From NCBI GenBank assembly GCA_002478115.1, contig DLMH01000075.1:103256-167255 (forward strand): DNA of 64,000 bases, in the 5' to 3' direction. Below the pieces are notes generated by a model. It had not been told where the DNA came from, ran no database searches, and was given only the letters and a program-made list of their open reading frames with translations. The stretch is from Candidatus Acidiferrum typicum. GTDB lineage: Bacteria > Acidobacteriota > Terriglobia > Acidiferrales > UBA7541. How positions within the stretch are numbered: position 1 is the stretch's first letter; each line of letters opens with the position of its first letter. Both the position numbers and the translations under genes were made by a program. Below, one piece after another: positions 18,350 through 25,944 of the stretch.

Positions 18350-18537
18350 GACGTCATTGGCGTCTTTCAAACCGCCAATCGGGAGAATGGCGTTCCCGGG
18401 ACCAGCTCGGGGTAAACGCCCGGCGGACACTACAAAATAGAGGAGGCGGGCCGCTCTTCTCCCCCGCTGTCATCCCATGTTTTGCCAGCATGGAAGGGGT
18501 GCACCGCCCGCCGGAACCCGCCCAAACCACCCTGCAC

Positions 18538-19719
18538 TCAAATCTTGAAAAAAATCTTCTTCCGGTAGAGCACCCACATCAGTGCCCAGCACACCAGCAC
18601 GAAACAGATCGAAAAGACTAGCGAACTGAATTCCGTGCTGCCCAGCCGAGCAAACACCGTTGAAATGGCCCGGCAACCAGTCCTCTGGCACCATGCGCCG
18701 AGCAGCAAAGCGAACACCTCCGAAAACACGTACGCGGCAATGGCATTCATTCCGAAAACGGTGGCCGGCTTGGTGGGAATCCACCGCGCTTTGCGCACGT
18801 CCAGCAGCCAGTAGCACAATCCCAACACGATCAGCGCCAGCCCCGTCGTCAGCAAAACAAACGAACTGGTCCACAGCTTCTTGTTGATCGGAAACCAGAT
18901 GTTCCAGGTTTCCGCCAGAAGAAATCCCGCCGCTCCGCAGGCCAGCATGCCCAGCACTTTCTTTCCGCTAGCCCGTGCCGAACGCAGCCATTCGCCCGTG
19001 AAAACGCCGAACAAAACCGAAGCAATCGCCGGAATCGTGCTCAACACGCCCTCTGGGTCGCGTGTTCCTTCGTACAAATGCCCGGAAAACAGCAGCCGGT
19101 CGAGCCACGCCGTCAGGTTGCGGTCGGGGTCCAGCAGCGGTATTTCATGCGTTGGCGTGCCGAATCCCGGCACGGGTACAAACCGCATCACCAGCCAGTA
19201 GCCCACCAGGCAGACAAATATGACCGCCGCGCGCCCCCGCGGCTTGGTCCAAAAATAAATCATCGACGCTGCCAGGTAGCACACCCCGATCCGCTGCAAT
19301 ACGCCCTCAAAGCGCAACGTATGCGGGTTGTAACGGTTCGGAAATCCGTTGAGGAAGATCCCCAGCAAAATCAGGATCGCCGCGCGCCGCACCACATGCT
19401 TCAGCAATTCGCCCCGCGATTGCCCGCGCCCCAGCCGCGAGGAAAACGAATACACCAGCGATACGCCGGTAATGAAGAGGAAGAAGGGAAAAACCAGGTC
19501 CGTCGGCGTCCACCCGTTCCATTTCGCGTGGCTCAGCGGCCAGTAGGGCGTGTCGCTTCCCGCATTGTTCACCAGGATCATCAGGGCAATCGTCAGCCCC
19601 CGGAAGAAATCCAGCGATAGCAATCGTGCGCTGCCGGAAGTGCTATTCAGATCCTGCTGTTTCGTCGAAACGGTTTCTGGCTCAGGGGTTGCCTGCAAAT
19701 CCGGCTGGGTCGGTTTCAT
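18538..19719 (-). CDS. HGSNAT-like (DUF5009/YeiB-type) membrane acyltransferase
   Basis: A 393-residue membrane protein with about ten helices. The first helix carries LLSLDFFRGLTIALMILVNNAGS and the next loop has PYWPLSHAKWNGWTPTDLVFPFFLFITGVSL, the catalytic-histidine region shared with heparan-alpha-glucosaminide N-acetyltransferase and bacterial NagX. LRFEGVLQRIGVCYL is a further family motif. These enzymes transfer acetyl groups across the membrane to amino sugars. The first 35 residues are polar and likely cytoplasmic. A role in acetylating envelope glucosamine is possible but unproven. Confidence 0.85.
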   Translation of the reverse strand: MKPTQPDLQATPEPETVSTKQQDLNSTSGSARLLSLDFFRGLTIALMILVNNAGSDTPYWPLSHAKWNGWTPTDLVFPFFLFITGVSLVYSFSSRLGRGQSRGELLKHVVRRAAILILLGIFLNGFPNRYNPHTLRFEGVLQRIGVCYLAASMIYFWTKPRGRAAVIFVCLVGYWLVMRFVPVPGFGTPTHEIPLLDPDRNLTAWLDRLLFSGHLYEGTRDPEGVLSTIPAIASVLFGVFTGEWLRSARASGKKVLGMLACGAAGFLLAETWNIWFPINKKLWTSSFVLLTTGLALIVLGLCYWLLDVRKARWIPTKPATVFGMNAIAAYVFSEVFALLLGAWCQRTGCRAISTVFARLGSTEFSSLVFSICFVLVCWALMWVLYRKKIFFKI

Positions 19720-19984
19720 CGGTTTCCTGTTTTCCTGGGATGGAAAGTCCTGCCATCATGTCACGCTTTAAGCCCTCTCGCCAAGACCTTGCCGGGTGGC
19801 GCAGACTTGACGGCGCGTGGGGCAACCAGAGTTGCCTTGGCACCTCTCGTCCGGCCACCCGCCCGCATAAGGCTTTCGGGCGTGGAGGGAGTGGTGTCAC
19901 AACTTTGCTGGAGAACGACAAGGCTCTTCGGCTGAGATAACTCCGAGGAGCCTTGCGTTTTCTGTCCGGTCAGCGATAAGCAGG

Positions 19985-20194
19985 TCAGGGCTTCCGCCAC
20001 TTGTCTCGCGAACCCCGATTGGTGTTCCGTACCCGCTCCACGAGGATCGCTGCATTGGGATCAATTTCCTTTGCTCGGTCAATTGCTTCCGCCTGCGTAT
20101 CCTCTGTGTCGCTGGCCTTTCTTGCGCCGGGTCGCCGGATGGCATAGTCGCCCTCCTGCTCTCGCCGCTCAACGTACAATTCTCTTTTCGCCAT
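19985..20194 (-). CDS. Small DUF2188-like protein
   Basis: A 69-residue protein, MAKRELYVERREQEGDYAIR at the N-terminus, then a DTQAEAIDRAKEI helix that matches the core of DUF2188 proteins as I remember them (usually of the form HDTQAEAIxxAREIA), and a basic C-terminal tail. A strong Shine-Dalgarno AGGAGG about 10 nt upstream fixes the ATG at 20194 rather than the earlier Met at 20218. Function unknown; members are often stress- or phage-associated small proteins. Confidence 0.65.
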   Translation of the reverse strand: MAKRELYVERREQEGDYAIRRPGARKASDTEDTQAEAIDRAKEIDPNAAILVERVRNTNRGSRDKWRKP

Positions 20195-20279
20195 GATAAG
20201 AGAGCCTCCTGAGCGCAATCATGTAACAGCAACCGGAATCCTTGTTGGCATTCCGGCTGCTGGCTGGTATCATCGTGAT

Positions 20280-20336
20280 GTCAGTTTTTATTAGGACCTA
20301 CCATCGGCGACGTGAGTAACAGCTCACGTCGCTTTT
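20280..20336 (+). ncRNA. Candidate short RNA (promoter to terminator, about 57 nt)
   Basis: TTGGCA (20245-20250), a 17-bp spacer and TATCAT (20268-20273) predict a start near 20280. The transcript would end at a perfect 10-bp stem GCGACGTGAG / CTCACGTCGC with TTTT. No open reading frame of note lies between. It resembles no RNA family I know. Confidence 0.35.
20307..20336 (+). terminator. Intrinsic terminator hairpin
   Basis: A perfect 10-bp stem with a 6-nt loop (TAACAG) followed by TTTTC. No plus-strand gene precedes it for several kilobases. Confidence 0.75.
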
Positions 20337-20535
20337 CATTTCAAGCCAGCGTCGCGGGTAAGTCTACACGCCGCCAGCACTGCTAATGAGTTTCTAAGCA
20401 TCCACATCGCTTGCTCCTTGAACCGCAAACTAAACCCATCCTACAGGGCCCACTACCCGCCGTCAAGAAGTTTCTGATATAATCTGATTGCCTATCTTCC
20501 TATCACATGATACACTGCCTGTGCTGGAGGTAGAG

Positions 20536-21498
20536 ATGACCAACCAAACTGCTGGCGATGCTAAGAAGAAGCGCACACGCAGCCCTGCGTATCCGTTCGT
20601 GAATTTAGAAGCGGCCCTCAAGAGGGCGAAAGAGTTCTACGATAAGGAACAACGGAATGCGGCGAACCTGAACGTAGCGGTGAAGCACTGGAATTACGTG
20701 GAAAAAAGTAGCGGAGGCTTACAGACCGCTGCCACCCTCATTAGTTTCGGTTTATTGAAAGACGAAGGCACGGGCGCGAAGCGCAAGCTCCAGGTGACTC
20801 AGGTGGCACTTCGTATTTTGTTAGATCAGCGGCCTGACTCGGCTGAAAAGGCGGCATTGCTCAAGCAGGTAGCTCTCACACCAAAGATCCATAAGCAACT
20901 GTGGGATAGATGGGGGAGTGCGCCACCATCGGAAGCTGAGATGCGGCACACGCTTCTCGTTGATTGGGAGCCGCCGTTTAATGAGAAGAGTGTGGATGGG
21001 TTTATCAAGGAATATAAAGACACGATAGCGTTCGCCAAACTGACCGAATCTGACCGGGTATCGGGGGCTATCGGCGAGGAAGAAACTCCTAAGGGCCCCG
21101 GCAACGCCTATCTTCCTAAGATCGGAGATTATGTGCAGTGGGAGCAGTCCGGTCTGTTGCAACTGCCTGAACCGAAGAAAGTGCGTGGGCTTTTCCCGGA
21201 CGGTAAATTTGCTTTGGTGGATGGAAGCAATACGGGAATACCTGTCGAGGAGCTAATTAAGGAACAAGCGCCAGCGGGAACCCCAGTTGTACCCCCGACC
21301 CAGGAAGTCCGTTTTCAGGCGACGCCACCGGGCAGACAGATGCAGGAAGACGTCTTCTCGCTAAAAGAGGGGAGGGTTGTATTGCAATGGCCTACGCCTC
21401 TCAGCGAAGAAAGTGTCCAGGATCTGAAAGACTGGCTGCGAATTGTAGAGCGCAAATTGGCGCGAGCGGTTCCCCCAAAAGAATCTGGGGTGGAGTAG
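20536..21498 (+). CDS. Hypothetical protein, 320 aa, with N-terminal winged-helix-like domain
   Basis: Not recognised with confidence. The N-terminal 110 residues (PAYPFVNLEAALKRAKEFYD, GGLQTAATLISFGLLKDEG, KRKLQVTQVALRILLDQ) read as a winged helix similar in pattern to DUF5343-type domains that sense or bind nucleic acid. The middle has a short SH3-like patch (PKIGDYVQWEQSG, RGLFPDGKFALVDGSNTGIPVEEL). The C-terminus ends with an amphipathic helix, EESVQDLKDWLRIVERKLAR. A GGAGG box sits 9 nt before the ATG at 20536. Base composition is lower in GC than its neighbours, suggesting transfer. Confidence 0.7.
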   Translation: MTNQTAGDAKKKRTRSPAYPFVNLEAALKRAKEFYDKEQRNAANLNVAVKHWNYVEKSSGGLQTAATLISFGLLKDEGTGAKRKLQVTQVALRILLDQRPDSAEKAALLKQVALTPKIHKQLWDRWGSAPPSEAEMRHTLLVDWEPPFNEKSVDGFIKEYKDTIAFAKLTESDRVSGAIGEEETPKGPGNAYLPKIGDYVQWEQSGLLQLPEPKKVRGLFPDGKFALVDGSNTGIPVEELIKEQAPAGTPVVPPTQEVRFQATPPGRQMQEDVFSLKEGRVVLQWPTPLSEESVQDLKDWLRIVERKLARAVPPKESGVE

Positions 21499-21741
21499 AC
21501 CGCTGGGCGGCGGATGGCCAAGTGCCCCTGCCTTGCGCTCCCTAAATCCAGCGTCTCACGCGGCCGCGGTACTCAACATACTGCGCGCCCTCCAAAAGAC
21601 GGCGGGTGCAAAAGGCGCGCCCTCAAGAAAACGGCGGACACAAACGGCGTGCATCCTTCATAGGGCAGACGCGAATGGCGGAGCGCCCGGTCGTTTCCGA
21701 AGCTAAGGCTGCGCCACGCGCCGTAAAAGAATTGTTCCAGG

Positions 21742-22338
21742 TTACGATTTTTTGAGCTTTTTGCCGACGGAGAAAGCTTCCCCCAGTTTTTCGCCAACCG
21801 CAAAGTAGTGGTTGCTGCCGGAGCCGCCGTAAAGAATTGCCTGGGTTTTCTCGATATCCGGTAGCCCGTTCGGGCCCAGGACATCCTCGTCGGCGAGAAT
21901 GCCCAAGATTTCCCCGATGAACATGGTGTGCAGCCCGAGCTTATGATGCTGGAGAAGACGGCATTCCAGGGAAAAGGGCAATTCGCTGGCAAGCGGGGCG
22001 TGCACGCGCTCGCTTTTGAGCGGCGTGAGGCCCGTGTCCCGGAACTTATCATGATCGTGACCCGAGACGATGCCGACATAGTCGGCAGCCTCAACGTGTT
22101 TCCGCGAAGGGATTCCCACGGTGAACGCCTGACTGTGCAAGATATTGTGATAGGTCAGTGTCGCTTCGCGAAGCGAAACCGCCACGCAGGGTGGATCGCT
22201 GCAGCAGATCCCGCCCCACGCGGCGTTCATAAGATTCGGCTTTCCGTCAGCACCATAAGTGCCGACGAGCATGACGGGATGAGGATGGAGGATCGTATTC
22301 GGGCCGAGATGGATTTTTTTTGTAAGGTTTCCTTTCAC
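21742..22338 (-). CDS. Flavin reductase family protein (FMN-binding)
   Basis: A 198-residue split-barrel flavoprotein: HPHPVMLVGTYGADGKPNLMNAAWGGICC, then PPCVAVSLREATLTYHNIL, the FMN-phosphate and isoalloxazine contact strands of the flavin-reductase-like family. The central segment ERVHAPLASELPFSLECRLLQ and HTMFIGEILGILADEDVL are also typical of the group. It likely reduces or binds FMN for an unknown partner. It stands alone, with about 240 bp on the 3' side and 700 bp on the 5' side. Confidence 0.88.
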   Translation of the reverse strand: MKGNLTKKIHLGPNTILHPHPVMLVGTYGADGKPNLMNAAWGGICCSDPPCVAVSLREATLTYHNILHSQAFTVGIPSRKHVEAADYVGIVSGHDHDKFRDTGLTPLKSERVHAPLASELPFSLECRLLQHHKLGLHTMFIGEILGILADEDVLGPNGLPDIEKTQAILYGGSGSNHYFAVGEKLGEAFSVGKKLKKS

Positions 22339-23047
22339 TAACTTGGGGCTCCCTCGCTTTAACTTTCACGCTTCAAATTTCCCCTGCGAGATTAGATGCC
22401 AGCTTCTTTGCCCATTCTCCGCCTCCTGCCGAGGAACCACAACAGCCGGATGACTCTTTTGAATCTGACAATTCGGAAAGCGCCATTCAGGAGAAAGAGT
22501 GGGAAACGAGGGCCTTGCTGCCGGAACCCTCGACGAGACCGACTTCGCTGATTGGATGCGCGCGAATGTCTAGCAACGGTGAGGCCCTAAGATCGGATCA
22601 CCGTGAGCAAGACGTGGAACCTCTCTTCAGGGGCTAAAGCCCACTGGATATAGAGGCTTTTTGCCGGGGCTGAAGCCCCGGCCTCCTAAAGAGGAGGAGG
22701 GATTCCTCGACTGCGCGACCCGACGCGCCATAATTCGGCGCGGAAGAATAAGGTTGGGTCGCTCCGCTCGGAATGACAGCAGCGGAGAAGGGCGCCCGCC
22801 GACATTCCCGTTCTTGTGGGCAAGGAAAGACAAACCCAAGAACCGACCCCGCAAAGCGGGATCGGCCACTACAAAACCGAGAGAGAGGCGCCCGCCTCGG
22901 AAGGCGGCCTCTACAAAACACAGGAAGCGGGAGCAACTTGAATCGCGCGGAGGATTGGTGCCATGATGCAGGTGCTCCAGGGGACCGCTCGCCCGCTTGG
23001 ATCATCGTGGAAAATCTAGAATCATTACGCTCTACGGCAGGAGCAAA
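22339..23047. other. Long intergenic region rich in short repeats
   Basis: No gene supported. It holds an inverted copy of the GGGGCTTCAGCCCC element (22623-22686), a segment resembling the start of other acidobacterial boilerplate repeats (GAGGAGGGATTCCTC near 22690 and GCTCCGCTCGGAATGAC near 22758), and two copies of a GGCC-CTACAAAAC string (22864 and 22904). Confidence 0.6.
22623..22686 (-). repeat. Short GC-rich palindromic repeat, copy B (inverted)
   Basis: Reverse-orientation partner of the element at 16866-16933: CTTCAGGGGCTAAAGCCC, a variable 22-bp centre, then GCCGGGGCTGAAGCCCCGGC. Confidence 0.8.
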
Positions 23048-23941
23048 ATGCCCAAAGAACTGAAGTTCCACAAATTCATCAAGCCCTATGTGGTTGACGC
23101 GGGCGAAGGCTTTCGCCTGAAGGACCACGACCCCGGCGATATTCACGGCCTGAAATCGCAGGACAAGCCCGAAGCCACCAAGTGGCTGGAGCAGGGCGTG
23201 GTGCAGCTCAGCGCATTGCAGGACATCCTGTTTGCGCAGGGCAACTGGGGACTCCTGCTGATTTTTCAGGCCATGGACGCGGCGGGAAAAGACGGCACAA
23301 TCAAGCATGTAATGTCCGGCGTGAACCCGCAGGGCGTGAACGTTTATTCGTTCAAGGCGCCCTCCGCCGAGGAACTGGCGCACACGTTCATGTGGCGGAG
23401 CATGGGCTCCATTCCTCCGCGGGGGAAGATTGCCATCTTTAATCGCTCCTACTATGAAGAAGTCCTCGTTGTGCGTGTCCACCCGGAATTTCTGGACCGC
23501 CAACACATCCCCGAATCCCTGCGCGGCAAGCACTTGTGGCGCGACCGTTACGAAGACATCAACTCGTTCGAGCGCTATCTGGCGCGCAACGGCATCGCCG
23601 TCCGCAAATTCTTCCTGAACATCAGCAAAAAAGAGCAGAAGAAGCGCTTCATGGAGCGCCTGGAGGACGCCGACAAAAACTGGAAATTCTCCCAGTCCGA
23701 CCTCCAGGAGCGGAAATTCTGGGATGACTACCAGGACGCCTACGAAAAAATGATCCGTAACACCGCGACGGAGCATGCGCCGTGGATCGTCGTGCCCGCG
23801 GACAACAAGTGGTTCAGCCGGTTGCTGGTAGTGGCCACCGTCGTGGATGCGTTGCACAGCATGGACCTGAAATTTCCCAAGCTGGACGATGCTCAGTACG
23901 CAGCCCTGAAGGTGGCGCGCAAGCAACTGGAAAAGGAATAA
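23048..23941 (+). CDS. Polyphosphate kinase 2 family protein
   Basis: A 297-residue single-domain PPK2 enzyme. It has the P-loop FQAMDAAGKDGTIKHVMSG, the lid and substrate segment FNRSYYEEVLVVRVHPE, and WRDRYEDINSFERYLARNG with the Arg/Asp pair used for polyphosphate handling. KYGK-type motifs are absent, as expected for this class. It interconverts nucleotides and polyphosphate in the cytosol; nucleotide preference (class I-III) cannot be read reliably. The ATG at 23048 is preferred over 22997, whose extra residues are non-conserved. Confidence 0.9.
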   Translation: MPKELKFHKFIKPYVVDAGEGFRLKDHDPGDIHGLKSQDKPEATKWLEQGVVQLSALQDILFAQGNWGLLLIFQAMDAAGKDGTIKHVMSGVNPQGVNVYSFKAPSAEELAHTFMWRSMGSIPPRGKIAIFNRSYYEEVLVVRVHPEFLDRQHIPESLRGKHLWRDRYEDINSFERYLARNGIAVRKFFLNISKKEQKKRFMERLEDADKNWKFSQSDLQERKFWDDYQDAYEKMIRNTATEHAPWIVVPADNKWFSRLLVVATVVDALHSMDLKFPKLDDAQYAALKVARKQLEKE

Positions 23942-23976
23942 CGCCTCGCGCCGGTCGTGACCGGAACAGCGGCGGG

Positions 23977-24813
23977 CTACTGCGGATTCTTCATTTGCTC
24001 GGCGCTCGGCCCGGGCTGCGTGGGAGTGGGAATCACGCCCAGATGATTGAGTCCCATGTCGCGGAAAATCGTCGGCCAATAGTTCTTGAACATATTCGCC
24101 GCGAATTTCCACGCCAAGTCAATACCGTAACGCTCCCCGGTCTTCGCCCCGGTCTGCTCTGTTTTGGGCAGGTAAGTGTTGGCCAAAGTTTCACCGGCCA
24201 GCGGCCCGATTAAACCGGAAGCGTTGAACACATCGTTGCCGGAATCGCTGCGCGTAACGACCAGGCGGCGCGCGGAGTACCTGATGGAGCCCCAAAACGT
24301 CGGGTAACTTTGCGGGAAGAATCGCGGATCCTGACGAAGCACAGAGGCGCCCAGGAAAGTGCCAAAGAAACTACTCGATGCGCCAGTTGCCATGGACGCG
24401 CCGAATCGCTTGCCGTAACCCTCGGCCCCTTGGCCATAGCCGGGCGGCGTATCTCGCCACTGCTCGAAACCGGCACTGAAGGCAGAGACCAGGATAGTCT
24501 CTGGAGAAATGCTTTCGTTGACGAACAGCTCGAACTTGCCTCCCACCGAGAGCGGATGGGGTGACGCGGCGATATCAGGAAAGAACAGCGAGCGCTTGGT
24601 CATATAGCCGACGAACTTCTCAGCTCCCTGTTCGGGAGCACTAGCGGTGGACTCCTGTTTCGGCTGGGGCGAGTCCGGGAGGGATTGCGAGCCGGCACCC
24701 GCGCCAGCCGGTTGTTGCGCAGCCGCATTTCCGGCTATTGAGATCAATGCCGCCAACGTCAGCCATGCGCAGCCTGGAAAATGGGATGGAACTGCGCGTT
24801 GACGTTTCATCAT
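23977..24813 (-). CDS. Secreted protein of unknown function, acidobacterial type
   Basis: A 278-residue exported protein. The signal peptide ends at about GNAAAQQP, then a low-complexity Gly/Ser/Pro/Gln stretch and a compact domain (about 75-255) rich in Gly and aromatic residues: SISPETILVSAFSAGFEQWRDTPPGYGQGAEGYGKRFGA, then ASSSFFGTFLGASVLRQDPRFFPQ. I recognise this pattern from acidobacterial genomes, where it is annotated hypothetical. A GGAGAG box precedes the ATG at 24813. It may be an outer-membrane or periplasmic protein; no function assigned. Confidence 0.75.
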   Translation of the reverse strand: MMKRQRAVPSHFPGCAWLTLAALISIAGNAAAQQPAGAGAGSQSLPDSPQPKQESTASAPEQGAEKFVGYMTKRSLFFPDIAASPHPLSVGGKFELFVNESISPETILVSAFSAGFEQWRDTPPGYGQGAEGYGKRFGASMATGASSSFFGTFLGASVLRQDPRFFPQSYPTFWGSIRYSARRLVVTRSDSGNDVFNASGLIGPLAGETLANTYLPKTEQTGAKTGERYGIDLAWKFAANMFKNYWPTIFRDMGLNHLGVIPTPTQPGPSAEQMKNPQ

Positions 24814-25192
24814 GATGCGATCTCTCCGGATTGCGATTGCGAAACAGGCCCAGCCGCCGGTCCCCACTTTGGTGGAACACCTTTGATGCTGCACTCCCGG
24901 TCATGGAATGCCGGCAAACAATCCCGCCGGGGTGTCGCCTCTAGACTAACAGGATTCACCGGTCGCACGCAGGAGGCACAAAGCGTTCGGGGAACGTATC
25001 ACGCCTGCTGGGGGCGTGCAACCTTTTATGCTGAAATGCTGGTGGAATCGCGGGCCGGGATTTTTCGGAACAAATTCGCAGGGGGATCCCTGTGTTGACG
25101 GACTGCGGAGTCCCGTTTTATTCTAGAAAGGTTGGACAGCAGTTGTGGAAGCCATTCTTGCCTCCTGGACTGTCTGCGTTCCTTCCTTCGGC
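24814..25192. other. Intergenic region leading to tRNA-Gln
   Basis: No gene seen. The right end holds the tRNA promoter. About 60 nt of 5' leader separates the predicted transcription start from the mature tRNA. Confidence 0.5.
25095..25124 (+). promoter_or_regulatory. Sigma-70-type promoter of tRNA-Gln
   Basis: TTGACG at 25095-25100, an 18-bp spacer and TATTCT at 25119-25124. Confidence 0.6.
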
Positions 25193-25267
25193 TGGGAGGT
25201 CGTCCAATTGGTAGGACTCCAGACTCTGGATCTGGCTATCCTGGTTCGAGTCCAGGCCTCCCAGCCA
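25193..25267 (+). tRNA. tRNA-Gln (anticodon CTG)
   Basis: A complete cloverleaf of 75 nt: acceptor TGGGAGG/CCTCCCA, D-stem GTCC/GGAC with loop AATTGGTA, anticodon stem CCAGA/TCTGG with loop CTCTGGA (anticodon CTG, reads CAG), 4-nt variable loop, T-stem CCTGG/CCAGG with loop TTCGAGT, discriminator G and an encoded CCA. A tyrosine-recombinase remnant abuts its 3' end. Confidence 0.96.
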
Positions 25268-25273
25268 AATCTT

Positions 25274-25612
25274 TCAACCACTTAGCTGTAGGCCTTCCCC
25301 GAACTTGGGAACATTTGGGAACATTATTTCTTCCAACTTGGAAATCGCACTCCTCTGAGATTCTTCTACCGATTGTGTATAGCACTCCAGAGTGGTATGC
25401 GGAGACGAATGCCCGAGAACATGCTGCGCTGTTCGCACGGGTTCCCCCATTTCGCTGAGGGCTGTTGCTACCGACCTGCGGAACACTCGCCAGCCTGTTT
25501 TTGGTAGTCCGCAGTTCTTAAGAGTGGGATGAAGGACCCTAGGGGCGAGCCAGTGGGCGGTGTTGCGCCACCGAGAAAAATGCAAGACCAAAAACCCGCC
25601 TCGCACTCCCAA
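25274..25612 (-). pseudogene. Tyrosine recombinase (phage-type integrase) C-terminal remnant
   Basis: The frame keeps only the C-terminal third of an integrase catalytic domain: LKNCGLPKTGWRVFRRSVAT (box II region, where HxLRH is expected, here VFRRS), QHVLGHSSPHTTLECYTQ with the box-II histidine and the catalytic tyrosine (the Y of ECYTQ), and a helical tail. The N-terminal core-binding domain and catalytic Arg I are missing. Orientation and position, ending 6 nt from the tRNA 3' end, are those of an integrase that used tRNA-Gln as attachment site. The first part (to about LAPRVLHP) is only weakly similar. Confidence 0.8.
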
Positions 25613-25944
25613 TATGTAGCTGAAGGTTGTCTGAAATCGTTTCCAGCGGGACCCGCAGCGTCCGTTAGCTCAGAAAACAGGGAAAAACAGTCCGCAGAGA
25701 AAACTTACCAGCACACAGTCCAAGACGCTCGCTCAGCCTGACCCTCGCGAAAAAAGGCGGTTAGGTCCGAGTTCGAAAAACGGGTCAACTCCGGAGAGTT
25801 CATCGGAATAGAAAGGAAGACGAACGCCGCAGACAGCGCATTCAGGACGCAAGAAGTGCTGGATCACGAGACAAGGAGGAATTGAGATGGTGCAGAGCTC
25901 GAGACGATGAGTGTATATTGTATCCGATGGCCGGAGGAAGTTTT
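25613..25944. other. Intergenic remainder between integrase remnant and GH127 gene
   Basis: No recognisable gene. It probably contains eroded mobile-element DNA. The last 30 bp hold a degenerate operator-like site (25914-25926) and the GH127 ribosome-binding site. Confidence 0.45.
25914..25926 (+). promoter_or_regulatory. Degenerate GTATAC-type operator upstream of GH127
   Basis: TATATTGTATCCG keeps the left half (ATATTGTAT) of the site found intact at 36168, 46402 and 56916, with a C for the expected A in the right half. It lies about 20 bp before the GH127 start codon. Confidence 0.4.

Larger units (their letters stand above)
18260..18397. repeat. 19-bp perfect inverted repeat enclosing tandem hairpins
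   Basis: GGGAACGCCATTCTCCCGA at 18260-18278 is exactly complementary to 18379-18397. Between them two related units repeat the string GCGTTTTTG-CGT-ATTGGCG-CTTTC (from 18281 and from 18342). The whole cassette separates convergent hpnI and the acyltransferase gene, and supplies hairpins in both directions. Confidence 0.85.
20195..20535. other. Intergenic region with a possible small RNA and promoter
   Basis: No protein gene. It holds a promoter-like TTGGCA-17-TATCAT pair (20245-20273) and a strong hairpin terminator at 20307-20336, both on the plus strand and not serving any ORF, then a TATAAT box at 20478-20483 that could serve the gene at 20536 (no good -35). Confidence 0.5.
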
